Part shown: one piece after another, positions 26,169 to 32,730 of the stretch | Numbering within the stretch: position 1 is the first letter of the stretch | Layout: every line of letters begins with the position of its first letter | Assembly: GCF_008386495.1 (NCBI RefSeq) | Contig: NZ_VTHJ01000085.1 | Coordinates: 1-32,730 of the forward strand | Length of the DNA stretch: 32,730 nucleotides | Source of the DNA: Streptomyces tailanensis | GTDB taxonomy: Bacteria > Actinomycetota > Actinomycetes > Streptomycetales > Streptomycetaceae | Direction: 5' to 3' | Program-made: the position numbers and the translations under genes | The notes under the pieces: model-generated | The model's input: the letters and a program-made list of their open reading frames with translations, nothing else | The model's database searches: none | What the model was told of the DNA's origin: nothing

Positions 26169-26363
26169 TCAGAACTGGATCGAGTTGATCGTCTCGGCTA
26201 TCGAGTTGAGGAAGCGCTGGATGTCGTCGGCCATGCCGGTCGAAGCCAGGAAGAAGCCGAAGAGGATGGCGACGACGGCCGGGCCGGCCTTGATCGTCCC
26301 TCCTCGCATCAGGACTACGAGGACGATCCCCAACAACAGCACCACTGACAGCGAAATGGCCAC
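26169..26363 (-). CDS. Small membrane protein, 64 residues
   Basis: The product has two hydrophobic segments: residues 3-19 (ISLSVVLLLGIVLVVLM) and about 26-43 (AGPAVVAILFGFFLASTG). A basic RGGTIKAG turn lies between them, and an amphipathic C-terminus (ADDIQRFLNSIAETINSIQF) follows. I recognise the pattern from small conserved streptomycete proteins of this length, but no function is known to me. The start is GTG (26361-26363) with a weak ribosome-binding site. It is convergent with tRNA-Gly and uses the hairpin at 26091-26138 or reads into it. The clear membrane pattern and compact ending argue that it is real. Confidence 0.75.
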   Translation of the reverse strand: MAISLSVVLLLGIVLVVLMRGGTIKAGPAVVAILFGFFLASTGMADDIQRFLNSIAETINSIQF

Positions 26364-26986
26364 AACAGATCACACCCTCGGTCGGTCCGCTTCCCCGGCC
26401 CGGGGCGCCAACCCCACGCGCACCCCGCCAGAACCATCGTGCCACCAACCAGGCCCTGGTATGCGGCTCGTGAGGCAACGTCGGCCACGATCACGCGGCA
26501 CCGTACGCGGATCCACGTACGGGCAGAGGGTGTTGGGAGTGAATTTCCGAGTGATCATTTCCGCACACACACATCTGTGCGCACATCACGTTCGCAGGTA
26601 ATTCGAATTGTCGCCACAGACACATCCAAGGCGCATCAAGGAAGCGTCGCGAGCGCATCGGAAGCCCTCAACACGCCTCAGGAATCGGACATTTCACCAG
26701 AGTCGCCTGCGCATGTTATGCACCATTTAGTCGGCATGAATGCGGACAGAGAGGGCCAAGTCGTCAGGGCTTCGGTGTACGGATCGTGATGCACCGACCG
26801 ATACCTGCTTCACCAAATCCGGGGTACTCACCGGTGATTCACGACCGGCAATACAGGAATCACGTCGGTGGTTTTACGGAATCACACAGACAACGCTAGG
26901 GTGCCTCAGATGTTCACCGCTGCCTCGTCCCCCGCCTGCGCAGCGAGTGCTCGGACCGCCCCGCGAAGTTTTCGCCGGGAGGGTTT
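26364..26986. other. Gene-free region, less GC-rich than its surroundings
   Basis: About 620 bp without a convincing gene. From about 26530 to 26880 the base composition is clearly less GC-rich than the flanks, with runs such as CACACACACA and the palindrome AATTCGAATT. It holds the probable promoter of the acyltransferase gene (26874-26902). Short open frames here lack codon bias and ribosome-binding sites. Confidence 0.6.
26874..26902 (+). promoter_or_regulatory. Candidate sigma-70-type promoter of the acyltransferase gene
   Basis: TTACGG (26874-26879), 17 bp, then TAGGGT (26897-26902). The expected start would give a leader of about 78 nt before the GTG at 26987. Confidence 0.45.
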
Positions 26987-28144
26987 GTGACGAACTCGCT
27001 GCGATCACACGACCACCGAAGGGCGCCGCTCCCCCCACAGGCGCCGCAGTCCCCCGCGGACGGAGTGCCGAGTCCATCCTCCGCCGCGTCGGCCTCGGAT
27101 CCCGCACCGGCCAAGCAGCGCGACGCGTTCTTCGACAACGCCAAGTACCTGGCCATCGTGCTCGTCGCGATGGGTCACGCGTGGCAGCCGCTGACCGACC
27201 ACAGTCGTGCCGCCGAGGCGTTGTACATGGTCGTGTACACCTTCCACATGCCGGCGTTCATCATCATCTCCGGCTATTTCTCGCGCAGTTTCGACATGCG
27301 CGCCGACCGGCTCCAGCGGCTGATCACCGGCATCGCCGTACCGTATGTGCTCTTTGAGGTCGCGTACTCCCTCTTCAAGCGGTACGCCGACGACGATCCG
27401 TCGCATCCGATCAGTCTGCTCGACCCGTGGTACCTCACCTGGTTCCTGATCGCGCTGTTCGTGTGGCGGCTGACGACGCCGTTGTGGAAGGTGGTGCGCT
27501 GGCCGATTCCGCTCGCGCTCGGCATCGCCGCGCTCGCGTCCGTCTCGCCCGACATCGGTGACGACCTGGACCTGCAACGCGTCCTGCAGTTCCTGCCGTT
27601 CTTCGTGGTGGGGCTGTTCATGAAGCCGGCGCACTTCCAGTTCATGCGCCGGCGTGAGGTACGCGCGCTGTCGGTGCCGGTCATGGCGTGCGCGCTGGGG
27701 CTGGCGTACTGGGTGGGGCCGTACATGAGCTCCGCCTGGTTCTACCACCGGGACAGCGCGCAGGAGTTGGGTGCGCCGTGGTGGGCGGGCGTTGTGATGA
27801 CCTTCGCGCTCTTCGGCTGTTCCATGCTGCTCACCGCCTGCTTCTTCTCGTGGGTGCCGCGGCGGAAGATGTGGTTCACCGTGTTGGGGGCGGGGACGCT
27901 GTACGGCTATCTGCTGCACGGGTTCCTTGCGAAGGGGTCGCGGTTCTGGGAGTGGTACGACGTGCACGCCTGGGTTTACCAGCCGCTCGGGGAACTCTTC
28001 GTCACGTTTGTGGCGGCGGTGGTTGTCACGGTGCTGTGTGCGCCGCCGGTGCAGCGGATGTTCCGGTTTGCGATGGAGCCGAAGATGGTGTGGGCGTTCA
28101 AGCGGGATGCGACGGAGTTGGCTCGGTCGCGTGGGAAGGGGTAG
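26987..28144 (+). CDS. Membrane acyltransferase, COG3594/acyltransferase-3 type
   Basis: The 385-residue product has a disordered Pro/Ser-rich cytoplasmic start (1-45) and then about ten membrane segments. Family signatures are RDAFFDNAKYLAIVLVAMGH (45-64, with the conserved H64) and YTFHMPAFIIISGYF (84-98). Such enzymes move acetyl or other acyl groups onto sugars or surface polymers across the membrane. The closest memory match is the fucose 4-O-acetylase-like group. The acceptor cannot be told from sequence. The start is GTG (26987-26989) behind GGGAGGG (26977-26983). It stands alone on the + strand, with its own promoter candidate and repeat elements downstream. Confidence 0.9.
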   Translation: MTNSLRSHDHRRAPLPPQAPQSPADGVPSPSSAASASDPAPAKQRDAFFDNAKYLAIVLVAMGHAWQPLTDHSRAAEALYMVVYTFHMPAFIIISGYFSRSFDMRADRLQRLITGIAVPYVLFEVAYSLFKRYADDDPSHPISLLDPWYLTWFLIALFVWRLTTPLWKVVRWPIPLALGIAALASVSPDIGDDLDLQRVLQFLPFFVVGLFMKPAHFQFMRRREVRALSVPVMACALGLAYWVGPYMSSAWFYHRDSAQELGAPWWAGVVMTFALFGCSMLLTACFFSWVPRRKMWFTVLGAGTLYGYLLHGFLAKGSRFWEWYDVHAWVYQPLGELFVTFVAAVVVTVLCAPPVQRMFRFAMEPKMVWAFKRDATELARSRGKG

Positions 28145-28190
28145 GGCTGGGGCTGGGGCTGGGAGGATTTTCGCCCCCGCCGCCCCTACC

Positions 28191-28258
28191 CTCCCCCACG
28201 CTCGGCTTCGCTCGCGCGGGGGCACCCCCATCCATCCCCAGGGGCTGCGCCCCTTCGA
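28191..28258. repeat. Second GC-rich intergenic repeat type, after the acyltransferase gene
   Basis: The block has three parts. CTCCCCCACGCTCGGCTTCG (28190-28209) can partly fold on CGCGCGGGGG. CACCCCCAT follows. The last part is a hairpin, AGGGGC-TGC-GCCCCT (28239-28253). I recognise this arrangement as very common between genes of streptomycetes. It may end the acyltransferase transcript. It runs into copy C of the other element. Confidence 0.6.
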
Positions 28259-28270
28259 TCCCGGCTTTCG

Positions 28271-28340
28271 GCTGCGGGTGGGTGGGGGGCTGGTCGCGCC
28301 CACGCGGCGGAGCCGCAGATTGATACAGCCCCGCGCCCCT
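28271..28340. repeat. Dispersed intergenic element, copy C, half form
   Basis: Only the core half is present: GCTGCGGGTGGGTGGGG, then GCGCCCACGCGGCGGAGCC (from 28296), then GATACAGCCCCGCGCCCCT. Its last two bases (28339-28340) form part of the TAG stop codon of the phosphatase gene on the minus strand. Confidence 0.85.
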
Positions 28341-29514
28341 AAAGCTTCGGGTACGCGTGGCCCTCTCTGCTGATCAGAAGTAGGGCCCTGTCGTCGTTGA
28401 CGTCCTTGGCTACCGCTTCGATGAGGTGCCAGGCGGCGCCGTGGAAGCCGCCGGCTACGTAGCGGTCGGCTTCGCCGGTGAGGCGGTCGATGCCTTCGAC
28501 GATGTCTCGGTCGGAGGTTTCGACGAGGCCGTCGGTGAAGAGCATGAGGACGTCGCCAGGGCGGAGGGAGCCCTTGACCGGGTCGAACTGGGCGCCGTCG
28601 TAGACGCCGAGGAGGGGGCCCTCGGCGGCCTTCTCCTCCCAGCGGCCGGTGCCGGCGCTGAGCTGGAGGCCCGGGGGATGTCCGGCGGAGAAGAGTTCGT
28701 AGTCGCCGGAGTCGAGGTCGAGGACGAGGTGGATGGAGGTCGCGAAGCCCTCGTCCCAGTCCTGGCGGAGGAGGTAGCCGTTGGCCGCCGGGAGGAAGGC
28801 GTGCGGTGGGAGCGATCCCAACAGGCCGCCGAAAGCGCCGGAGAGGAGGAGGGCGCGGGAGCCCGCGTCCATGCCCTTGCCGGAGACGTCCGTCAGGACG
28901 ACTTCGAGGGTTCGGCCGCCGTTCGTACGGGCGGCCACGACGAAGTCGCCGGAGAACGATTGGCCGCCTGCGGGACGTAGGGCCATCTCACGATGCCAAC
29001 CCGCGGGCAGTTGTGGCAACTTGCTCTGGACCCGGATGCGTTCGCGCAGGTCGAAGAGCATGGTGCCGCCGCGCCGCCAGGGGACGCCGACGCGGCTGCG
29101 GAACTGGGCGATGAGGAGGCCGAAGAAGCCGCAGGCGGCGACCACGAGCACTATGCCGGGGGTCACTCTGGCCGGGCCCTCGGTGTAGGGGCCGAGCTTC
29201 ACGGACTCGATGATCAACGCGGTCGCGGCGGCCGCGTACAGGCCGAGCAGGCTGGCGGGGCGGAGCAGGAGGCCGCCGGCGACGATGGGGAGGACCAGTA
29301 CGGCGGGCGAGAACCACACCTCGTCGACCATCGTGAGGCCGGTGATCACCGGGATCAGCAGCATCAGACCGGCCAGCGCGATCCAGTCGGAGCCGTCGCC
29401 GCGGAAGTAGTCGACGGCGGATTTGCGCACGCCGGTGCGGGCCCGGTGAACCAGCTTCTTCATCCGGGCCGTGAACGTATCGGCCGCCGCGCGCCGCTCT
29501 CGTCCTGCTGCCAT
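28339..29514 (-). CDS. Membrane-anchored PP2C-type (SpoIIE) serine/threonine phosphatase
   Basis: The 391-residue product has a basic N-terminus and four hydrophobic segments between about 44 and 137. A linker (ERIRVQSKLPQLPAGW, about 158-173) leads to a SpoIIE/RsbU-type phosphatase domain (about 175-385). Metal-binding aspartates are seen in FSGDF (D190), TDVSGKGMDA (D209), FTDGLVE (D328) and NDDRALL (D374/D375). These enzymes dephosphorylate anti-anti-sigma factors, and streptomycetes have dozens of them. The target cannot be told; no sensor or anti-sigma gene is next to it. Start ATG 29512-29514 has AAGG about 10 nt upstream. It is divergent from the acetyltransferase gene, and the repeat element overlaps its stop codon. 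Confidence 0.92.
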   Translation of the reverse strand: MAAGRERRAAADTFTARMKKLVHRARTGVRKSAVDYFRGDGSDWIALAGLMLLIPVITGLTMVDEVWFSPAVLVLPIVAGGLLLRPASLLGLYAAAATALIIESVKLGPYTEGPARVTPGIVLVVAACGFFGLLIAQFRSRVGVPWRRGGTMLFDLRERIRVQSKLPQLPAGWHREMALRPAGGQSFSGDFVVAARTNGGRTLEVVLTDVSGKGMDAGSRALLLSGAFGGLLGSLPPHAFLPAANGYLLRQDWDEGFATSIHLVLDLDSGDYELFSAGHPPGLQLSAGTGRWEEKAAEGPLLGVYDGAQFDPVKGSLRPGDVLMLFTDGLVETSDRDIVEGIDRLTGEADRYVAGGFHGAAWHLIEAVAKDVNDDRALLLISREGHAYPKL

Positions 29515-29728
29515 TGTTCGGGACCTTATCCATCGGACCAGCCCCTGTGCACAGGAGGTCCTACTTGTCCCCCTTCCGAGGGCCGGTTCACGACGAATCT
29601 CACACAGATCTCACACGGGACCGGGTCTTTCGGCCCACGCGCGGCACCTGTGAAGGATCCCACACCGTCCCCCGACGTACGGGCGAAATTCACTCGCTCG
29701 AAGCGGATCGCACTGCTACGCATGGCAT

Positions 29729-30982
29729 ATGACGACTGAGCTGCGGGCGCTGGGCAAGGAAGACTGGAACGTCTGGTACGACAACCTCATCCGGGCCTTC
29801 GGCGGGATACCCGAACCCGCCGAGGAACGTGAGCTGTCACAGTCGCTCACGGAGTACGACCGGAGCATCGGAGCCTGGGACGGCGCCCAATGCGTGGGTA
29901 CGGCGGGGGCGTTCGACTTCCGGCTCACCGTCCCCGGTGGCGCGTCCGTCCCGGCGGCGGGCGTCACGATGGTGAGCGTCGCGGCCACGCACCGGCGGCG
30001 CGGCGTACTGACGTCCATGATGCGGCGGCAGTTGGACGACATCAGCTCCTGGGGCCAGCCGCTGGCCGTGCTGATCGCGTCCGAGCCGGACATCTACGGA
30101 CGGTTCGGGTACGGTCTCGCCACGCACCGGCTCGGCATCGAGATCGACACCACGCGCGTACGGCTGTCCGTGCCGCCCGGCGCCGAGGACGTACGGCTGC
30201 GGTACGCGGCGCCCGCCGAGGTCCTCGACGTGTGCGAAGCGGTGTACGCGCGGCGGGTGCCGGAGCGGCCGGGGATGGTGGCGCGGGGGCCCGGCTGGGA
30301 GCGGATGGAGCTGCTCGACACGGAGCGGCATCGGGACGGGGCGTCGCCGTTGCAGTGCGTGGTGGCCGAGCGGGGGGACGGGGGTGAGGGTGAGGGATCG
30401 GACGTGGTCGGGTACGCGCGGTTCCGGGTCAAGCCCCAGTGGGGGTCCGGTGGGGCCGAGGGTGTGGTCGTACTGGAGTCCCTGGAGGCGCTGGACGCCG
30501 CCGCGCACGCCGCACTGTGGCGGTTCCTGTTCGACCTCGACCTGACCGCCTCGGTCGTCGCCCACCGGCGGCCCGTGGACGAGCCGTTGTTGCACATGGT
30601 GTCGGACGTGCGGCGGTGCGGGCTGCGGGTGCAGGACGACATGTACGTACGGCTGGTGGACGTGGGCGCGGCGCTGGGGGCGCGGACGTATCAGGCGCCG
30701 GTGGATGTGGTGTTGGAGGTCGAGGACACCTTCTGCCCCTGGAACTCGGGGCGTTGGCGGCTCACCGGTGACGCGAAGGGGGCCCGCTGCGAGCGGACCG
30801 GTGACGCCGCCGATCTCGCCCTTTCGGTCCGGGAGTTGGGGGCGGCCTATCTGGGTGGGGTGAGCCTCGCGTCGCTGGGGGCTGCCGGGCGGGTGCGGGA
30901 GCTCAGGCAGGGCGCGCTGGCGGAGGCCTCTGTGGGGTTCTTCTCGTCCACCGTCGCGCCCTGGCTGCCGCACGGGTTCTGA
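29729..30982 (+). CDS. Eis-like GNAT N-acetyltransferase
   Basis: The 417-residue product has the layout of the Eis family. The N-terminal GNAT domain has the acetyl-CoA loop VSVAATHRRRGVLTSMM (82-98) and the IYGRFGYG motif (122-129), which holds the catalytic tyrosine in Eis. A second GNAT-like domain follows (about 160-290), then an SCP2-like C-terminal domain (about 300-417). The protein ends in Phe. In mycobacterial Eis the free C-terminal carboxylate of the last residue takes part in catalysis, and that feature is kept here. Eis enzymes acetylate amines, including aminoglycosides; the natural substrate here is unknown. The ATG at 29729 has no clear ribosome-binding site. It is convergent with the glycosylase gene, with 7 bp between stops. 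Confidence 0.9.
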   Translation: MTTELRALGKEDWNVWYDNLIRAFGGIPEPAEERELSQSLTEYDRSIGAWDGAQCVGTAGAFDFRLTVPGGASVPAAGVTMVSVAATHRRRGVLTSMMRRQLDDISSWGQPLAVLIASEPDIYGRFGYGLATHRLGIEIDTTRVRLSVPPGAEDVRLRYAAPAEVLDVCEAVYARRVPERPGMVARGPGWERMELLDTERHRDGASPLQCVVAERGDGGEGEGSDVVGYARFRVKPQWGSGGAEGVVVLESLEALDAAAHAALWRFLFDLDLTASVVAHRRPVDEPLLHMVSDVRRCGLRVQDDMYVRLVDVGAALGARTYQAPVDVVLEVEDTFCPWNSGRWRLTGDAKGARCERTGDAADLALSVRELGAAYLGGVSLASLGAAGRVRELRQGALAEASVGFFSSTVAPWLPHGF

Positions 30983-30989
30983 CCCCCGG

Positions 30990-31808
30990 TCACATTCGCT
31001 GGCAGGTGGGGCACCAGAAGAGGTTGCGGGCGGCGAGGTCGGCGGTGCGGATCTCGCCGCCACAGATGTGGCAGGGGAGGTTGGCCCTGCGGTACACGTA
31101 GACCTCGCCGCCGTGGTCGTCCACGCGAGGCGGGCGGCCCATGGCCTCCGGGGTGTGTTCCGGGCGGACGGTGTCGATGCGGTTGTTGCGTACGCCCTCC
31201 CGCATGAGGTCGACGAGGTCGGCCCACATCGCCTCCCACTCAGTGGCGGTGATGTCCTTGCCCGCGCGGTACGGGTCGATGCGGTGCCGGAAGAGGACCT
31301 CCGCGCGGTAGACGTTGCCGACGCCCGCGATGATCTTCTGGTCCATGAGGAGCGCGGCGATCGTCGTACGGCTGCGGGAGATGCGCCCGTACGCGGCTGT
31401 CGGGTCGGCGTCGGGGCGGAGAGGGTCCGGGCCGAGGCGGGCGTGTATGGCCTGCTTCTCGGCGTCCGTGATCAGCGCGCAGGTCGTGGGGCCGCGGAGG
31501 TCGACGTACGACGTGTCGTTGCGCAGGCGGAGGCGGACCGTGTCGGTGGGCGGGGGTGCGGGGGCGTCGCCGAAGCCGACCTTGCCGAAGAGGCCGAGGT
31601 GGATGTGGACCCAGTCCTCGGCGTCCGCGTCACCGAAGTGCAGGAAGAGGTGCTTGCCGTGCGCCTCGGCGGTGGTGAGGGGGGTGCCGGTGAGGAGGGC
31701 GGCCGCGTCCGTGAACTTGCCCTGGGGGCTGGTGACGTGGGCGTCCCGACCGCCGAAGCGGGCGAGGTAGTCCTGGGCGAGGCGGTGGATGGTGTGCCCT
31801 TCGGGCAA
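30990..31808 (-). CDS. Nei-type (endonuclease VIII family) DNA glycosylase/AP lyase
   Basis: This enzyme removes oxidised bases and cuts the abasic site. The start is TTG (31806-31808). GGAGG lies 7 nt upstream, and this start puts the catalytic proline at position 2 (M-P-E-G-H-T-I-H), as in all Fpg/Nei enzymes. An upstream extension of 43 codons would bury Pro2 and runs into repeats, so it is rejected. The 272-residue product has P2 and E3, a lysine in GKHLFL (K52), an H2TH domain with DQKIIAGVGNVYRAE, and a C-terminal zinc finger C246, C249, C266, C269. The PEGHTIHRLA start points to the Nei branch, not Fpg (PELPEVE). It is convergent with the Eis-like gene. A G-rich 9-bp repeat lies just upstream. 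Confidence 0.94.
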   Translation of the reverse strand: MPEGHTIHRLAQDYLARFGGRDAHVTSPQGKFTDAAALLTGTPLTTAEAHGKHLFLHFGDADAEDWVHIHLGLFGKVGFGDAPAPPPTDTVRLRLRNDTSYVDLRGPTTCALITDAEKQAIHARLGPDPLRPDADPTAAYGRISRSRTTIAALLMDQKIIAGVGNVYRAEVLFRHRIDPYRAGKDITATEWEAMWADLVDLMREGVRNNRIDTVRPEHTPEAMGRPPRVDDHGGEVYVYRRANLPCHICGGEIRTADLAARNLFWCPTCQRM

Positions 31809-31832
31809 CGATTGCCTCCGGGGTTCGGCAGG

Positions 31833-31873
31833 GGGGTGGTTGGGGTGGTTGGGGTGGTTGGGGTGGTTGGGGT
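31833..31873 (+). repeat. Tandem 9-bp G-rich repeat upstream of the Nei gene
   Basis: Four exact units of GGGGTGGTT (from 31833, 31842, 31851, 31860) are followed by GGGGT. The five G4 tracts on the + strand could form a G-quadruplex. They start 25 bp before the Nei start codon on what is its template strand. Confidence 0.9.
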
Positions 31874-31880
31874 GCGTTTT

Positions 31881-32043
31881 CGGGTGCGGGTGGGTGGGGG
31901 TTGCTCGCGCCCACGCGGCGGAGCCGCAAATTGACACAGCCCCGCGCCCCTGAAAAGCAGGAGCTGCGCCCCTGGCTTTTCGGCCCGCAGGGCCGTGTCT
32001 TTCAGGGGCGCGGAACTGCGCGAGCGACCACGCATCACCCGCA
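31881..32043. repeat. Dispersed intergenic element, copy D, two-armed form between Nei and rpiB genes
   Basis: The left half (31881-31955) carries the core. The right half (32000-32043) is its partner. CCGCGCCCCTGAAA (31942-31955) pairs perfectly with 32000-32013, and GCTCGCGC (31903-31910) pairs with 32018-32025. Unpaired between them on the left is the core (about 31911-31941). The 44-nt inner part has its own small stems. The right end lies 43 bp beyond the rpiB stop codon. Confidence 0.85.
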
Positions 32044-32086
32044 GCCGCCCTACAAGCCCAGTCTCCCGAGCTCTCAGGCGAAAGCT

Positions 32087-32572
32087 CTACGCCTCGGGGT
32101 GGTGGGCCGGAATCGGCGGCAGCTCACCCGTGGTCTCGTAGGACGCCAGCATGTCGATGCGACGGATGTGACGCGCATCACCGGAGAACTGGGTGTTGAG
32201 GAAGGTCTCGACGAACTTCGTCGCGTCCTCCTGGGAGTGCATACGCGCGCCGACGGCGACGACGTTCGCGTTGTTGTGCTCGCGGCCCAGCGCGGCGGTC
32301 TCGACGCTCCAGGCGAGGGCGGCGCGGACGCCGGCCACCTTGTTCGCGGCGATCTGCTCACCGTTGCCGGAGCCGCCGATGACGATGCCGAGGGAGTCGG
32401 CGTCCGCGGCCGTGCGCTCGGCGGCACGGAGGCAGAACGGCGGGTAGTCGTCCTGGGCGTCGTAGATGTGGGGCCCGCAGTCGACGGGCTCGTGCCCGGC
32501 GGCCTTCAGCCACTCGACGAGGTGGTTCTTGAGTTCGTAACCGGCGTGATCCGAGCCAAGGTAGACGCGCAT
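32087..32572 (-). CDS. rpiB: Ribose-5-phosphate isomerase B
   Basis: RpiB interconverts ribulose-5-phosphate and ribose-5-phosphate in the pentose phosphate pathway. The 161-residue product starts MRVYLGSDHAGYELK (ATG 32570-32572). It has IGGSGNGEQIAANK at 65-78. S68 and E72 sit where mycobacterial RpiB uses Ser71 and Glu75 instead of the E. coli catalytic cysteine, so this is the actinobacterial type. HNNANVVAVGARM is a further conserved segment. The ribosome-binding site is weak. A 16-codon upstream extension starting at 32620 is low complexity and rejected. It is 514 bp upstream of the Nei gene in the same direction, separated by copy D. Confidence 0.95.
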   Translation of the reverse strand: MRVYLGSDHAGYELKNHLVEWLKAAGHEPVDCGPHIYDAQDDYPPFCLRAAERTAADADSLGIVIGGSGNGEQIAANKVAGVRAALAWSVETAALGREHNNANVVAVGARMHSQEDATKFVETFLNTQFSGDARHIRRIDMLASYETTGELPPIPAHHPEA

Positions 32573-32730
32573 GGTCCGAGTGTGACACGCCGGTTTCGGC
32601 GGGGCGCGACGGGGGGCCATGGCCGAAAATCGTCAGTCGCACCACAGAACAACGGCGCAAAGGAACCGTTCCTAGGGACTGAGCGGGAGTGAGTCCTGTT
32701 GCCAGGGCTCATGCTCAGCCGAACGCCCCG
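32573..32730. other. Right-edge sequence without a recognised gene
   Basis: Nothing coding is recognised. AGGAAC-C-GTTCCT (32661-32673) is a short inverted repeat that could be an operator or a weak terminator for a gene outside the window. Confidence 0.4.

Noticed and set aside
26439..26789. Possible 116-codon gene on the + strand in the gene-free region
   Set aside because: No codon bias of this genome, no ribosome-binding site and no recognisable feature.
31809..31937. N-terminal extension of the Nei glycosylase containing His-Pro-Asn repeats
   Set aside because: The repeats are the translation of the 9-bp DNA repeat, and the catalytic proline must be residue 2; the TTG at 31808 has a GGAGG.

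Overview
The window is a piece of chromosome from a Streptomyces or close relative. The DNA is very GC-rich with strong third-position G/C. GTG and TTG starts are frequent, two clpP genes lie in tandem, and an mreBCD-PBP2-RodA cluster sits between ndk/folC/valS and rne. As I recall it, the gene order follows the conserved core block of S. coelicolor (about SCO2599 to SCO2627). Most of it is core genome. I see no insertion sequence, prophage, CRISPR array, attachment site or biosynthetic cluster.

Layout. 1-693: N-terminal extension of an RNase E/G gene, running off the left edge. 938-5866: a DUF2344 protein (TIGR03936 type), a protein with seven L-x-P-V-G motifs in hydrophobic sequence, a secreted six-cysteine protein (the only + strand gene here), and a large radical SAM protein (TIGR03960 type). 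5966-7489: a CYTH-CHAD protein. 7606-14199: the elongation and spore-wall cluster, transcribed mreB-mreC-mreD-mrdA(PBP2)-rodA. 14585-19728: ndk, a DUF4233 membrane protein, folC and valS. 19866-20825: a + strand Pro/Gln/Gly/Tyr-rich single-pass membrane protein. 20899-25551: the proteostasis block clpX, clpP2, clpP1 and tig. 25761-26088: divergent tRNA-Pro(TGG) and tRNA-Gly(TCC). 26169-32572: accessory genes: a 64-residue membrane protein, an acyltransferase, a SpoIIE-type phosphatase, an Eis-like acetyltransferase, a Nei-type DNA glycosylase and rpiB.

Functionally, MreB/C/D with PBP2 and RodA form the wall-synthesis machine that in streptomycetes acts mainly on the spore wall. ClpP1/ClpP2 with ClpX degrade proteins, and trigger factor folds nascent chains. 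A GTTCGC-N5-GCG site upstream of clpP1 fits activation by ClgR. A GGAAC-N17-CGTCT sequence upstream of mreB looks like a promoter for an ECF sigma factor of the sigma-E type.

The most interesting non-genic signal is a dispersed intergenic element present four times in one orientation (about 17010-17089, 23944-24097, 28271-28340, 31881-32043). Each copy lies just beyond the 3' end of a leftward gene and folds into, or is half of, a large GC-rich hairpin. The most interesting protein-level signals are the L-x-P-V-G repeat protein and the radical SAM/DUF2344 pair next to RNase E/G. Three genes (valS, folC, CYTH-CHAD) have a -10-like TANANT sequence exactly six bases before the start codon and no ribosome-binding site, which suggests leaderless mRNAs.
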